64,000 nt of DNA from NCBI RefSeq assembly GCF_905220365.1, contig NC_061130.1, positions 441,501-505,500 on the forward strand, written 5' to 3'. The translations under genes were made by a program, and so were the position numbers. The notes under the pieces are model-generated. The model saw only the letters and a program-made list of their open reading frames with translations. It had not been told where the DNA came from and did not search any database. Shown piece after piece: positions 35,650-48,378 of this stretch. The stretch is from Vanessa cardui (lineage: Eukaryota > Arthropoda > Insecta > Lepidoptera > Nymphalidae). Numbering within the stretch: the stretch's first letter is position 1; each line of letters opens with the position of its first letter.

Positions 35650-35972
35650 TAAAACCGACTTTAAAATTATTCAATCCAGCTAATGAACTAGAGGCAAAAA
35701 ATATGTGTATCAAACTATTAATTTATTTAAATATTAATTAAGATAGATTTGATGAAACTTACGGTGTTGCCTAAGTTGAAGTGTATATAACTAAGATTAA
35801 AAATAATCATCTTGATATAACTTTTAGTTTCCAAGAAATTCGTGTACAAACATGCAAACATACACTTACGAAATTAAGCACTCGTGCTTGGAAGCCTAAC
35901 ATACAATTCTGACACTGTTACAGACATACATGTCGAACTCATAACCTCCTTTTTTAGAAGTCGGTTAAAAAT
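35650..35972 (-). repeat. Family H repeat, reverse copy
   Basis: On the minus strand it reads AACCGACTTCTAAAAAAGGA, GGTTATGAGTTCGACATG, AAGCACGAGTGCTTAATTTC, CTTGGAAACTAAAAGTTAT, CTTCAACTTAGGCAACACCG, paralleling 12012-12272. Confidence 0.55.
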
Positions 35973-37138
35973 ACATCATCATATCGCTATCACCAATAGT
36001 TAGAGTACCTGACTACGGCTGTTGACGAAACAAAAGTATACATTAGTATTCTCTAATATTGTCTTTGAAAAATAAATCTTTATAATTTATTTCAGAATAC
36101 TCCACGCCGTTAGCTGTTGATAATTTATATGCAAATTTCCCTTTACCTAAAGGTTTATCAATGAATCGATTAAACGAGATATTATAAATACTAGGATAAC
36201 AACCGGAACCCGCTTTCACGATCGCTTGAGTGTTTATTGCACTCTGAGGCTGACCTAAAGTTGTTTAAACAAGAGAGAATTTTCTCTAACATAGTTCCAT
36301 ACATAATTGTATATACCCTATTAATTCACAATTTTACAAAATTAATTCAAAAAGTCATAAGTAAAACCTTCAGTAAAAGACCATAAAAAACACTCATCAA
36401 TCAATTTACTACCCACCAGGTATAAGATTTGAATGGCTGAATGTAACCGTAATAATCTTCCGTAAACTATACGTTTTGACACATCAATTTTATGTTATTG
36501 CAAGCTAAGGCATATCTTAAGTAAACTTTACTTTAACTAGGGCATTCCAAATTTCATTCAATTTCGTTGAGTATATTTTGCCTTCTCTATTCCCAAAAAC
36601 TTTTGCTGGAATATATTTAGGAAATTTATAGTAGGAAGTTACTTAAACGCTATATGTATACAGACATAAAAAAAATATAGTAAAACATTTTTAAATTATT
36701 TTGAAAAGTAGATCAACACTAACATATAATATATAACAATTCTAATTTATGCCGACGATTTTCATGCCGTGCAATTTCCAGGATATGAAATCGTAGTAGC
36801 TTGTCCATTCGATTTATTTATGGAAATGTCCGCTCCGTTGCTGAATGAGAGACGGACAAACCAACACAACAAACTTTCATGTTTATAATATAAGAATATG
36901 TTATTTTAAAAGCTATTTAGTTCAGACTAATTGCAAATTCAATGAGTTTATGTTGGTAAGATTCTTGTCAGCGGCTTTTATATTATTATATAATATGATG
37001 TTTGTTTCTTCATCAGACCCGGTCACTTATCTGGTAATATAATTATCAGTGATGACAATATGATGATTTATTTTTAATCACATTTAATAACTTTGTAGTC
37101 AGTTAAGTGGCAAAAGGGTCGATTTGTAAGATGCAGAA
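35973..37138. other. Intron sequence, nothing recognised
   Basis: AT-rich. No ORF with recognisable motifs. 37374-38431 is similar. Confidence 0.5.
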
Positions 37139-37373
37139 CAAATATTGGATAACGTCACATATATTACTCTGATCCCATTGTAAGTAGCTAAAGCGTGTGT
37201 GTTATGGAAAATCGGAAGTAACGACGTACCGTACCAAAAACACCCAGACCCAAGACAACAAATAAAAGTAACGAATTTTTTCTACATCGACTCGGGCGGG
37301 AATCGATCCCAGGACCTCGGAGTGGCATACTCATGAAAATCGGCGTACACACTATTCGACCACAGAAGTCATC
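37139..37373 (-). mobile_element. SINE family C
   Basis: GATCCCATTGTAAGTAGCTA, CAAAAACACCCAGACCCAAG, ACTCGGGCGGGAATCGATCC, CGACCACAGAAGTCATC. Two overlapping minus-strand ORFs derive from it. Confidence 0.88.
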
Positions 37374-38431
37374 AGACATAAAGGGGCTTTGTAATAAACT
37401 AGTTTTAAAAAAAAAACTATCTCAATAAATCCACAAGTGTACGCAAAATAAGTCTCATTAAACTGTTCGAAATGGCAAAACATTACAACTTTCATTGCAA
37501 AAATAACCAAACAGTGAATGGAGGTGAACACAGAACGTTCCGACCTTGGTTCAGTGTTTGAGTTTGTTGGCCCTTCAACTCTGACTTTCAAACCGACGTT
37601 ACCGTTTTTAAACTTACATTTTCATATTTTCCGACTAACTATTTATTCCATTGTTACATTTGAAGAGTAAAATTGTTCCATAGTAATCCGCACTTCATAC
37701 AATTTACTATGGATTCGTTTTAAGACAAATATTTAATCCAAAACATTTGATTATTGGGCAGTGCTGTATGAGCTTCCACTATACTAACGAAAAAGATATG
37801 CTTCTACCTTCTCCCTTCGCAGATTTCATGCCTCTATTCCGATAGATTCCATTAAACCGCGGTACTACAAATGATTACTCCACTTTTTTATCAACCCGCA
37901 TTCGAACAAATCAAAGGCCCAAGAGTAAAATACCTTGAGCCTTAAATTTATTCATTGGTAATTAAATCTAAATCAATATTAATGATGTTCTGATCGATTT
38001 CGGCCAAGAAGATACTCAAGGGAGATTAGTGAACGTGGGATACATATAATAATGCATAAGAGTACTTCGACCTCAAAATAAAATGACTTTCCTAAAGCAA
38101 AATCATGGTGTAATGTTACCTTCTGATTCTGAGCTTTCCGAAGTCGAGAGTCTAACCAATTTCCGAACATTTACCAGAGGCAGGAAGCCTGGATCAGCAG
38201 TATAATCTCGCCATTATATCAACGAGGTAATTAAGATTTAATTAATAACTTATAATGGTATATTTATTTTATGGTCATTTTTATTACTGTGATTTCAACG
38301 TTATTAAATGTTAGATTTATTATTTTTCTTTATGTGAAATTATTATGTATGTGTGTAACTTATCGCAATCGGCAATTTAAAATATCTTTAGCAAATTGTT
38401 ATAATGTTTATCACAGTATGAGAGAGTGAAA

Positions 38432-38811
38432 GCTGAGATGGCCCAGTGGTTCGAACTCGTGTATCTTAACCAATGATTGCGAGTTCAACCCTAGGCAAGC
38501 ACAGCTGAACATTTATATGCTTAATTTGTGTTATAATTCATCTCGTGCTCATCGGTGAAGGAAAACGTAGGAAACCTGCATGTGTCTAATTTCATATAAA
38601 TTTTGTCACATGTGTATTACACGAAGGCGGTGAAGGAAAACGTAGAAAACCTGCATGTGTCTAATTTCATATAAATTTTGTCAAATGTGTATTTCGCCAA
38701 CCCTCATTGGAACAGCGCGGTGGAATATGTTTCAAACCATCTCCTCAAAGGGAGAGGAGGCCTTAGGCCAGCAGTGGGAAATTTACAGGCTGTTACTTTA
38801 CTTTACTTACT
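38432..38811 (+). mobile_element. SINE family A with a 75-bp internal tandem duplication
   Basis: Head GCTGAGATGGCCCAGTGGTT, tail ACAGGCTGTTACTTTACTTT. The segment CGGTGAAGGAAAACGTAG... is present twice (38553-38627 and 38628-38702), so this copy is about 75 bp longer than its relatives. Confidence 0.9.
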
Positions 38812-39340
38812 ATTATATTATTTCCTTGAACCTTTTTGCATTTGTCATCAAGATATTAAGAAATAGAGCATTAACTCGGTGTTTATTTACTTTTTATTCA
38901 TGGTTTGATTAATTTACAATCAAAATGCAAATCCCCGTGACGTAAATTGTTTACGTAATGATAAATTTAAATCGATTGCATAAACGTTCTCGCTTGATGC
39001 GCTCTGCTTTGTAATTAGATAAGATTGGTTCTCTTTCGTTAGAGATGAATTTGTTTGGCTGAAACGGATCTAATCTACCAATCTACCATATAATTTACAG
39101 AGCTCTTTGCTAAGTCAAACGCAAGGCTATTTCCGAAATCGCACTCAACTTTCGAGATGGCGATTTACTTCTTGTAACGATCATTGACAAATGGAAAATT
39201 ACATTTTAATCTTTACTTATATTATAAATGTAGCAATTTTTTTGCCATTTGTTAAGATGGAAGCATAACCACAAGAAGTGATATAGGCTTCTTTATAGCA
39301 ACATCTGAAACGCCAGCGACGCAGCTAGAAAAGACCCTTT

Positions 39341-39475
39341 GACGACCTCCGTGGTCGAGTGGTGTGTACACCGGTTTTTTAAGGGTACATCACTGCGAGA
39401 TAATGATATCTATATATATCGAGATAGATCAGAGTAATGTATGTGATGTTGTCTAATATTTATATATTTTATAAA
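39341..39475 (+). mobile_element. SINE family C, internally deleted
   Basis: GACGACCTCCGTGGTCGAGT head and TCAGAGTAATGTATGTGATG tail are present; the B box and about 100 bp of body are replaced by an ATATCTATATATATCGAGAT stretch. Confidence 0.82.
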
Positions 39476-39804
39476 CAGTAAATATTCTTTTGACTGTAAT
39501 ATAACTGCCATAGAACTATCAGCAATGGAGTAGATGGTAAATTATTCATCGAAATTCTCGTGTAGAAGCGGACGTGAGCAAATTGCGTGTTGTCGTTCTT
39601 AAGACGTATTTAACGAGAGGAATCCTTTGAGAGCTTTTATTAAACGAGCTTTGCTCTGCCTCTGACGTGAATATAAATTATTATATAATGAAAAATGATC
39701 TCCATTGTATACCTATCGTATATAATCATTTAATATTATAGGATACATACATATCATGTACATTATATACACACTATTGTTTTATTATCACTTGTTTTAT
39801 TGTC

Positions 39805-40090
39805 ACTTGGTGGTAGGGCTTTGTGCAAGCCCGTCTGGGTACCACCCACTCATCAGTTATTCTACCGCCAAATAACAGAATTCAGTATTGTTGTGTTCCG
39901 GTTTGAAGCGTGAGTGAGCCAGTGTAACTGCAGGCACAATGGACGTAACATCTTAGTTCCCAAGGTTGGTGGCACATTGACGATGTAAGGAATAGTTAAT
40001 ATTTCTTACAGCGTCATTGTCTATGGGTGATGGTGACCACTTACCATCAGGTGGCCCATATGCTTGTCCGCCAATCTATACCATAAAATA
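39805..40090 (+). mobile_element. Family B interspersed repeat (SINE-like), full length
   Basis: CTTGGTGGTAGGGCTTTGTG, ACTCATCAGTTATTCTACCG, ATTGTTGTGTTCCGGTTTGA, TTGACGATGTAAGGAATAGT, TACCATCAGGTGGCCCATAT, ending CCAATCTATACCATAAAATA. This about 280-bp repeat is very common in butterfly genomes (from memory); no obvious tRNA head. Confidence 0.85.
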
Positions 40091-40330
40091 AATATCTATG
40101 TTTATGTTCTCCTTAAGAATCATCAATGGTCATTGCCAAACACTAAACGTTTCTAAACAGCATTATTGACTTGGTAAGAGTACATATATAAGAAGTGTGG
40201 AAAAATATAGTACAAGGAGACAGAATCGAATATACAGTTCTTTTTCCGTTATCCCGTTGAGGTATTTAAGTTCCGAATATTTATAATAATCATTACAGTA
40301 TATTTGGCGTGCTGTATATATACTATTTGA

Positions 40331-40571
40331 GCTGAGATGGCAGTGGTTAGAACACGTGCATCTTAACCGATGATTGCGGGTTCAAAGCCAGTCGAGCATA
40401 TATAAATATATATATATATATTTATATATTTGTTTAATTGGTGTTTATAATTCACCTCCTCCTCGGAAGGAAAACATCGTGAGGAAACCTGGATGTGTCT
40501 AATTTCATCGAAATTCAGCCACATTTCCATTCCACCAACCAGCATTGGAACAGCGTGGTGGAATATGTTCA
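40331..40571 (+). mobile_element. SINE family A, 3'-truncated, with AT expansion
   Basis: GCTGAGATGGCAGTGGTTAG head, CGATGATTGCGGGTTCAA B box, ending at GTGGTGGAATATGTTC. A TA-rich palindromic tract (about 40395-40430) has expanded after the tRNA-like head. Confidence 0.85.
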
Positions 40572-41915
40572 CTCAAGTGACTTTCAGGGTGATGATTATA
40601 TTATACCAATTACTACGTTTATTAGAAAACAAAGGTGATACCGTTTGATTTGATTTTAAAAGTGTAGCCTTTAAAGTAGGTTAATTAACTAGCAGAGATA
40701 ATTTAAAACGTTCTTGGTAAAATCAATAAGCCGTTTGTTACTTGACTACCGTTGATTTTGTGGCAAGTTTATAAAGCAAATACCGTTCTTGGTATTAACC
40801 GTCAATCATTACTAGCCTGATGTTTGGAAGTTAGTAATGTGAATAATCCTCAAAGAACGTATAACCGTTGTTACTGTACCTGAACCCTCTAGTTTGAGAA
40901 GGAGGTTCTTAAAAAAAATGCGGTCCCTGGATCCCTTTAGTTATCATTTATCAGTTGAAAAAGGCTGATCAGGGCCGGATTTAGGGAAGCGCCACTGGGG
41001 CAACTGTCCTGGGGCCACCACATGAGTGGGGGTCACAATAGTTTTCAACGAGTTAACAAATACAGACATATAGTCAAATTATAATAATGTAACTACTTAA
41101 TATGTTAAAAGTTACCGATACGAGTAAAGAAATAATTGCTCAATCAGTATAAAAAAATAAAAAGCTTATTAATCCATAATATAATTAATAGGGTCTATAC
41201 GGTCCTGTTGGTCTAGGGCAGCCTTTTAAATCCGACTCTGGCCTTGACGAAAACAATCGAGTACCATTATCGATAAACTCGATATACTTAGTGCGTTAGA
41301 ATCGTTTACAATAACGAAAAACATTACAATCGGTAGCGTTACGCTTAAAATCGATTCAATTTTTTTTAAACCTGCGCACACGAACCTTTTTGTCTTCGGA
41401 AATATAGTAAAAGATTCTACCGGGTCAATGAACTGCGTCCTATACCATTTCTATAGAGTTTGGTTCTGTTATTTCAACTATAGGGCGAATATAAACGGTC
41501 GTTGACTTGATTTATTTAACAGTCTTAAAAGTGTTAGCAAAAAAACAGATATTCAAGAACTTTATAGAAGTGCTTTTGTGATTTTTTCTCGTAGCGGTCA
41601 CTTGCGAATTTGTAATGCAGTTCGTGTTCCGTATCGTCTAGACTCTAAACTCAAGATAACGTTGCTTAAAATACTCTGACTGAATGTTAAACTTTTCATA
41701 TCAACCAGTACCAATAAATAAATTACGCATACAGAAAAAAATTAAGTTTACAACTGCAAAATCATTGAATAATCGAAAATTATTATATTGAATCGTTTGT
41801 GTTTTTTGTTGAGTACTTTAGAACCGGCAAAAAACCCAGTAGTTAGGTATTCATTTCTACTTATTCAAATATTTTATCCTTTGTGTTGTTTTGTAAATCA
41901 AATTATTTAAGATAA
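40572..41915. other. Intron sequence, nothing firmly recognised
   Basis: AT-rich. A possible family D trace is at 41818-41880. A less AT-rich stretch (40970-41030, GGGCCGGATTTAGGGAAGCG, CTGTCCTGGGGCC) looks like an old repeat of unknown family. Confidence 0.4.
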
Positions 41916-42084
41916 AAGTCAGAAGTAACGACGGCACCACAACACCCAGACCCAAGAATATTACCATATACCATAGAAAATTAATAAACCTTCTACATCG
42001 ACTCGGCCGGGTATCGAACCCGGGACCTCAGAGTGGCGTACACATGAAAACCGGTGTACACACCACTCGACCGTCGAGGTCGAC
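41916..42084 (-). mobile_element. SINE family C, 3'-truncated
   Basis: AGTCAGAAGTAACGACGGCA, CGACTCGGCCGGGTATCGAA, CACTCGACCGTCGAGGTCGA. It stops at GATAAAAGTCAGAAG, so the CAATGTAAGTAGC end is missing. Confidence 0.85.
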
Positions 42085-43534
42085 AAATATTAAATAGATA
42101 ATAATAAAATGTATAATTTTCTCAAAGTTTAACTTCAATTGAATTTACCTAGACTAAAGACAATGTCTTACAAAACCAGTTCAAAACAAACAGGCTTTCA
42201 AAATATATTTCCTGGTTCACACATTCTCTATACTAGTAATACAGATAAAATAAATCAAATTCTAACCCTTAAGGTGTACATAATAAAGGTCAAATTCGCA
42301 TAAACGCATCGAAATGAATCAAAACGTCCTCGTGGTTTGAATATAAGTTGATGTTAAAGTACTTTCTCGATCGTGCTCTGAATATAAGGTCGATAATCCA
42401 GTCATAATCCGAATTCCGCGTTTCACAACTTATTCTGTTAAGTGGACCGACTTCGTTATGACAGCGGTAATTTTTAAACATATTCATTAAATCCAAATTA
42501 ATATATTTTATAAAAGAATTATAAAAATGTCTGTTACATATATAATCTTCGTAATGGTAAAAATAATTAATTAAGTTACATCAAAATCAGTTTAGTATAT
42601 TCGATGTTACTATAACAATCTAAATATTTATTGACAGCTAAGTTGGGAATTTAATTATGTAAATATTGTTATGAAAATCTATTTGAAAAAAAATCATATT
42701 TTCTGACATACGTTGTGTTGTTTCACCGAAGTATTGTTTATATATTTTTTTTATGGTATAGTTTGGCGGACGAGCATATGTACCTGATAGTAAGTGGTCA
42801 CCATCACCCATAGACAATGACGCTGTAAGAAATATTAAATATTCCTTACATCGTCAATCTTCCACCAACCTTGGGAATTTGAGAACTAAGATGTTATGTC
42901 CCTTGTGCCTGTAGTTAAACTGGCTCACTCACCCTTCAAACTGGAACACAACAATACTGAGTACTGTTATTTGGCGGTAGAATAACTGATGAGTGGGTGG
43001 CACCTACCCAGACGGGCATGCATAAAGCCCTACCTCCAAGTAAATTATATTACATTATATCAAAGAGGAAAATGTATATAGTGACACACACAACGTATTC
43101 ATCTGAGAAACAATCAAAGAATAAGATTAACGATATCCATTCATTAAAAAAGGTACACACAATGTAACTATGATACTACGATAACATGAGCAATAGTAAT
43201 CATAATTAATTACCAATAATCCCATAAAATCAGGGTCTTTTTATAGTTATATCCTTTACTTTCCTATTAATTAAATTTTTATAGGTTCTAAACATGGCAT
43301 AAACTGTTTATAAACCCATTGTTCAGATCCAACCGGTTCTGTTGCGGCGCATAGACGTTTTAACGAACGCACTGTATCGAGTTTAAAATAAATAATCGGT
43401 GTTTTATTACGCCAAGGAAAATAATGGTTTCTACAAAATTAGAAAAGGATATGCAACCGACAGTAGCAGCATTAAATTTACAAAGGAAATAATAAATTCA
43501 AAGCTATGTTGGACAAAGATTTTTAGTCGAGGAT
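42085..43534. other. Intron flanks of the family B copy
   Basis: Outside the family B repeat (42744-43042), AT-rich sequence with no motif; ORFs 42290-42496 and 43399-43640 are not supported. Confidence 0.4.
42744..43042 (-). mobile_element. Family B repeat, full length
   Basis: Reverse complement of the copy at 39805: TTTATGGTATAGTTTGGCGG at one end and AAAGCCCTACCTCCAAGTAA at the other, with TTGTGTTCC-type and TCATCAGTTATTC-type blocks in between. Confidence 0.85.
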
Positions 43535-43690
43535 GCATGTTTGAACTACTAGTAGTTGCCTGTGTCTCCGTTCGCGTTTTAGGGTATTGATTGTCACATG
43601 TTAGGCAAAAAAGTAGCCTATGCCCTTTTTTGGAGTTCAAGTTTGCTTCATACCAAATTACATCAAATTTGGTTTAGCGGTTTTTTTTAT
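43535..43690 (+). repeat. Family G repeat, left part
   Basis: GCGTTTTAGGGTATTGATTG, GGAGTTCAAGTTTGCTTCAT then ACCAAATTACATCAAATTTG. Continues at 43925 after the nested SINE. Confidence 0.55.
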
Positions 43691-43707
43691 AATAAATAAT
43701 AATAATA

Positions 43708-43924
43708 AATATGAGACAACATCACAAACATTACTCTGATCCCAATGTAAGTAGCTAAAGCAAAAGAAAATCTAGAGTAAACGACGGCACCACAAACACC
43801 CAGACCCAAGACAACACAGAAAACTAATGATAATCTACATTGACTCGGCCGGGAATCGAACCCGGGACCTCGGAGTGGCGTACCCATGAAAACCGGTGTA
43901 CACACCACTCGACCACGGAGGTCA
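43708..43924 (-). mobile_element. SINE family C nested in a family G repeat
   Basis: TACTCTGATCCCAATGTAAG ... TCGGCCGGGAATCGAACCCG ... CTCGACCACGGAGGTCAG. Family G sequence lies on both sides (to about 43690 and from 43925). The AATAATAATAAATAT before 43712 is its tail. Confidence 0.9.
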
Positions 43925-44005
43925 GCAAGTTTTCAAGTTTCCTTTTATCGTGTAAGATCAAGACAGACAGACGGACAAAGTTGCCTTAACATTTATAATA
44001 TTAAT
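43925..44005 (+). repeat. Family G repeat, right part
   Basis: AAGACAGACAGACGGACAAA then GTTGCCTTAACATTTATAAT and ATTAATTAG form the usual end. Confidence 0.5.
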
Positions 44006-44439
44006 TAGTTTAGTAATTATTAAAAAATTTGCAAAGGTGATTCGACAACTTTGTCATTCGACAATATTGTTAAAAAATCGTTTGTACCCTAAGTAGAGCA
44101 TTTAACAGATCACATGGTTACGTAAATCTAAGTTAGTTTACTTGTACTTACTCTTCGACTGGTATAAGCCGGTGAAGCAGATGTAAGGCTTGAGTATTTT
44201 AATCATGGAGCACGCTTGATATATCTTAAACCTTAATAGCAACCTATTTTAAGTAGAGTCACGACGATACTTACAGGCAAGATTTAGTACTTCAATGATT
44301 TATCTATCTGTTATTATTTATTACAAATTTGAAAGAAGACACATTTCTCACTGCCTTTTCAACTCCTGCAGACAGAATTGTCGCGAAGACAAATTATTAT
44401 TTATTTTATAGCATTGCAAAGCACATGCGCAAATATGTC

Positions 44440-44615
44440 AGTTGATGGTAAATAATGATAAATAGTACTTAATTATATAGTTAATGCGCCAAGTGACTTA
44501 GAATGTAAGATGTAATGTTCCTTGTGATTGTAGTTCCACTGGCTCACTCACCTTTTAAACCGTCATTTGATAAAACTAATCATTTCTGTTTGGCTGAAGA
44601 ATTAATGAAAGAATG
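44440..44615 (-). mobile_element. Family B repeat, degenerate
   Basis: GTTCCTTGTGATTGTAGTTC then CACTGGCTCACTCACCTTTT follow family B in reverse; the ends are weak. Confidence 0.5.
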
Positions 44616-45184
44616 ATGAAATGGAATATTATACTAGATATACATACTATTAATACTTGAAATAATAATAACTTTTCATCCCTGCTTTCTGCTTGCATAG
44701 ATACCGTTACAGAACGTTTTTTGGGAAATGGTATTCATATATATAATAAAATACACGTAAACTAATAATCAATTAACCATCCATTTAATATTTTACTAAG
44801 ACAAAATTAATCAAGTATTTAAAATTATACCTTTGGATAAGATGCCTGGATTTACGCTCGAGTTCACAGAACTGATTAATAAAATCTCTAATCTTGCGAT
44901 TACTTTGAAAGTACAACTAAGCGAGTTTTTTACATTTTCGTCTCGCTGGAGCTGGCTTTCGACAATCAGTGTCAGTTTAAATATTGACCTAATGTTTTAA
45001 TGCAAAGTGGTTATCTGGACAGATTTCTATGAAGATTTACTAACAAGTAAAATTATCTCAATAAACATAACCTAATAAGTTATAGGAAAACGTTTTCCTT
45101 TTTCAATAACCAAGGGATTTTTCAATAAGAGAGTTTGCTTATAAGGTCAACACTGAATTACCTCACTCCAAGCTTTTAATAATA

Positions 45185-45440
45185 ACTAGCGGCTCGTCCC
45201 GGATTCGCACGTGTAGACATGAGTTTTTTTTAATATTTTTATATCTTATTTATATTTATTGCTTTTTTCCGAAATGTTCAACAATTTTAGTTCTATTTCA
45301 ACTTATGTACACAAAAACCTTAATAAATTATAAATATCTTTGTATTTTAGTGAAAATCGCATGAAAATCCCTTTAGTAGTTTTGGTGTTTATCGCAAACA
45401 TACAGATAGACGGACGCGATCGGGATCTTCATGTTTAATA
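45185..45440 (+). repeat. Family G-like repeat with CTAG start
   Basis: CTAGCGGCTCGTCCCGGATT, GTGAAAATCGCATGAAAATC, CATACAGATAGACGGACG, then a TTCATGTTTAATATGTAG end. Confidence 0.5.
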
Positions 45441-47807
45441 TGTAGTGATTATTGAGGGCCTATATTTCAATTAAGTAGGTCGGGCTAACGTTACAATATG
45501 TAATTTAATATGAGTAATTATACGTTACTCCTGTACCTATACGAGCTATTGTTTCTACTATTAATTAAATATTAATTACTCCATAATCGAATCAAAATAT
45601 AGAGTAATATAAATAAATAAAAGATAATTATATTTCTGAGTATAATAACCCCCACTAGATTGAATAGTCTCAAGTCTCAGGCTATAAAATACTTGTTCGA
45701 AATTATGTCAATTACTCAATAAATGTATTTATCTTTGATAATATATACGATACTACTAGATAAATATAATAAGTTTATTTTGTATTAAGCTTCAGCGCTC
45801 TATCACAGCTGGTTATAGCGTGATTTATAACAGTGTATCTAACGTTAGAAGATTTTTTAAATCGATCAGATATATATAGTTTTACTCGAAACTTACAATA
45901 ATAATTCGATTAAAGCAATAAATATTTCGCTAACGATTTCCGTTACTAGCGACATTTCTCTGCGATTATTTCCTTAAAATAATTACTATAGATTAATTAA
46001 TGGAAATTAATAATAACATTTAATATACTTTTCCTTATCTTAATTTTTTTAATTCACTAACGTGAAATATATTAGTGTTACACGTATGAATAGACAATGT
46101 CTCAGACTACAGAATGATTTTATGTTTCGATCCAAAACAAAACGGCTATTTATATCTCCAACTTATGAATTATACCCCAAACAAACTCCCCACGGTCTAT
46201 CGATCCAGTCATTAATTCGTACGAAACATTCAAAACATATTCTTCTCTTTTTCGCCCCTAATTTATTGAACATCGAATCTATATCTATTTCACTTTTCGT
46301 TTATAACGTTGTCCCTTTCTATCGTGAATAGGTGAATTACCGGTTGGTGAAAAGTGTGGGGGCGACAATCGTTTGAAAAATACAATAGAGTAAAATGCGT
46401 AATATTTATTGTGTTTGTACAGGTTTGAATATTTAAGAGAACAAATAGACATACCGTCAGTAACTTACTATTTAGTACGTATGTTGTATGCTACATTTTG
46501 ATATGAGTGTATTTATATCTCCGCCCTTACAATTATGATACAATTGGAACAATCAATCAATGCACTGACATCTGTAGGAACTTAAATTCTACGCACCGCT
46601 AATAAATACACTGGATCACTCGCCGTTCAAACCAAAACGTTCATTAATGGCACTTAATTTATAATAATTAGCTTAATGCAGGAAAGTGCAAGAATTTTAA
46701 TTTTAAAAACACTAGATGTGCCTTGCTTTGCTTATTTGAGATTTCATAATTGGAATTAGCAAATACTAGAATATATATTAAATTATTTTTTTATTAATTT
46801 ACGTTTATTCTTTTACTTTTTATAGTTATATATTTTCATAAGAATTATTTGTTATTTAAAAATTCCAATAAGAAAAAAACTGCCTTACAAATCATGACCG
46901 CGTATAACGGTAGCAAAATTGCTAGCGGCAATTCTCCGTTGAATCGCAAATCCGAACCTCTGGATGAAAAATGAACCAGCCATCCTATCTATACCTATAT
47001 CCTTTATAAGTTTCTACATCTTTTAAAAATACTTTTGCAAAATAACTACAGTGGTAGTGACATAATATATATTAAAAGACTTAACTGTAATCTATACTCA
47101 AAATTAATTTTGTATCTGTTTCTAATAAAAACAATAAAAAATATAGGATAATGCAATGATGTTGAAGTAAACAGATATGTTATTAACGCGCAAAAAGTGA
47201 AGACTAGAAAACGTCCTAATACATCATAATTCCGTAGTAATACGTTTTGCGTAATTAAAACATCTAGTTATCCATTTTACTTACTGTTTTTATCAAGCTA
47301 TCCTTTTTACTTTTAACGAAATGTAAAAATAAACTAAAATAAACGGTCCCCGGCGCGGCACACTTTTTTCAGTTGTTTAGTATGGATGTAACATATCTGT
47401 TTAATAGAATATCATTGAGTAAAATGTATATCGGTTACCTATAAATAATTTTAAAAATAAAATTGTATGTAATATTTATTTTTTAATAATAATACTTGAA
47501 TTATTGGGTAAGTAATGTATTCATTAAAAAAATACTTTTCAGCTTGTTATCTTACCTCTGTGACTCACTTCGCTCCTCTTAATGAGGATTAAGTATGTTT
47601 AGAGCTGATTTCACCACGCTGTTAATAATGGTCGGTACACAATCAGCACACTTTCATCCGATATAACATTCAATTTTCATTAGGAAATTAGCACATGATT
47701 GCTTAATATTAAACTTGGAAGTGATTTACGTCTTTTATTCACTATCATACATTGTTAATTATGTTTCATTATTCATAAACAAATATATAAAAAGTATGCT
47801 TTATCTA
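45441..47807. other. Intron sequence, nothing firmly recognised
   Basis: Very AT-rich apart from the weak family B trace (46515-46660). The plus-strand ORF 46062-46331 has no motif. 47560-47720 may be a very old family A copy. Confidence 0.45.
46515..46660 (-). mobile_element. Family B repeat, very degenerate
   Basis: GTAGGAACTTAAATTCTACG then CACTGGATCACTCGCCGTTC and AAACCAAAACGTTCATTAAT resemble the GGAACTAAGAT...CTGGCTCACTCACCCTTCAAAC order. Confidence 0.35.
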
Positions 47808-48039
47808 GAGGCGAGCTGGCCCAGTGTTTAGAACGCGTGCATCTTAACCGATGGGTTCAAACCGAGGTAAGCACCACTGAATATTAATGTGCTTACTTTG
47901 TGTTTATAATTCATCTCGTACTCGGCAGTGAAAAAATATTGATAGAAATTCTGTCACATGTGTATTCTACCAAACCACATTGGAACAGCGACGTGGAATA
48001 TGTTCCAAACCTTCTCAAACAGATTTACAGGCTGTTATT
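47808..48039 (+). mobile_element. SINE family A, internally deleted, with target-site duplication
   Basis: CGAGCTGGCCCAGTGTTTAG head; parts of the B-box arm and the GGAAAACATCGTGAGG and AGGCCTTAGCCC segments are lost. Flanks GTATGCTTTATCTA (47794-47807) and GTATGCTGTATCTA (48040-48053) differ at one of 14 bases. Confidence 0.85.
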
Positions 48040-48124
48040 GTATGCTGTATCTATTATAACTTGGTCATACATAAAACTTGATTAATATCACACACATACG
48101 TGTTAACGAAACTATTTTATTTAG

Positions 48125-48378
48125 AAAAAAGTGTGGAATTAAGACTAGTTAACTTCCAGGCGGGATATATTACATACATATATAATTGTATTTAACTAAC
48201 AAGACTATATTTTTAAATGTTCAAAAAAGAGTAACTACTGAAGGTCTTGCCGGCTCTTCTCGGTAGAATCTACTTTCCGAACCGGTGGTAGCTTCACTAA
48301 ACAGAGTTGTTAAGTGAGGATTTTAAAGTATCTATTTGTAAAGCCTACTCGAATAAAGTATATTTTGATTTTGATTTC
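48125..48378 (+). mobile_element. Family D retroelement 3' end
   Basis: GCGGGATATATTACATACAT, GAATCTACTTTCCGAACCGG, GTGGTAGCTTCAC, CTCGAATAAAGTATATTTTG and ATTTTGATTTC tail. Confidence 0.75.
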
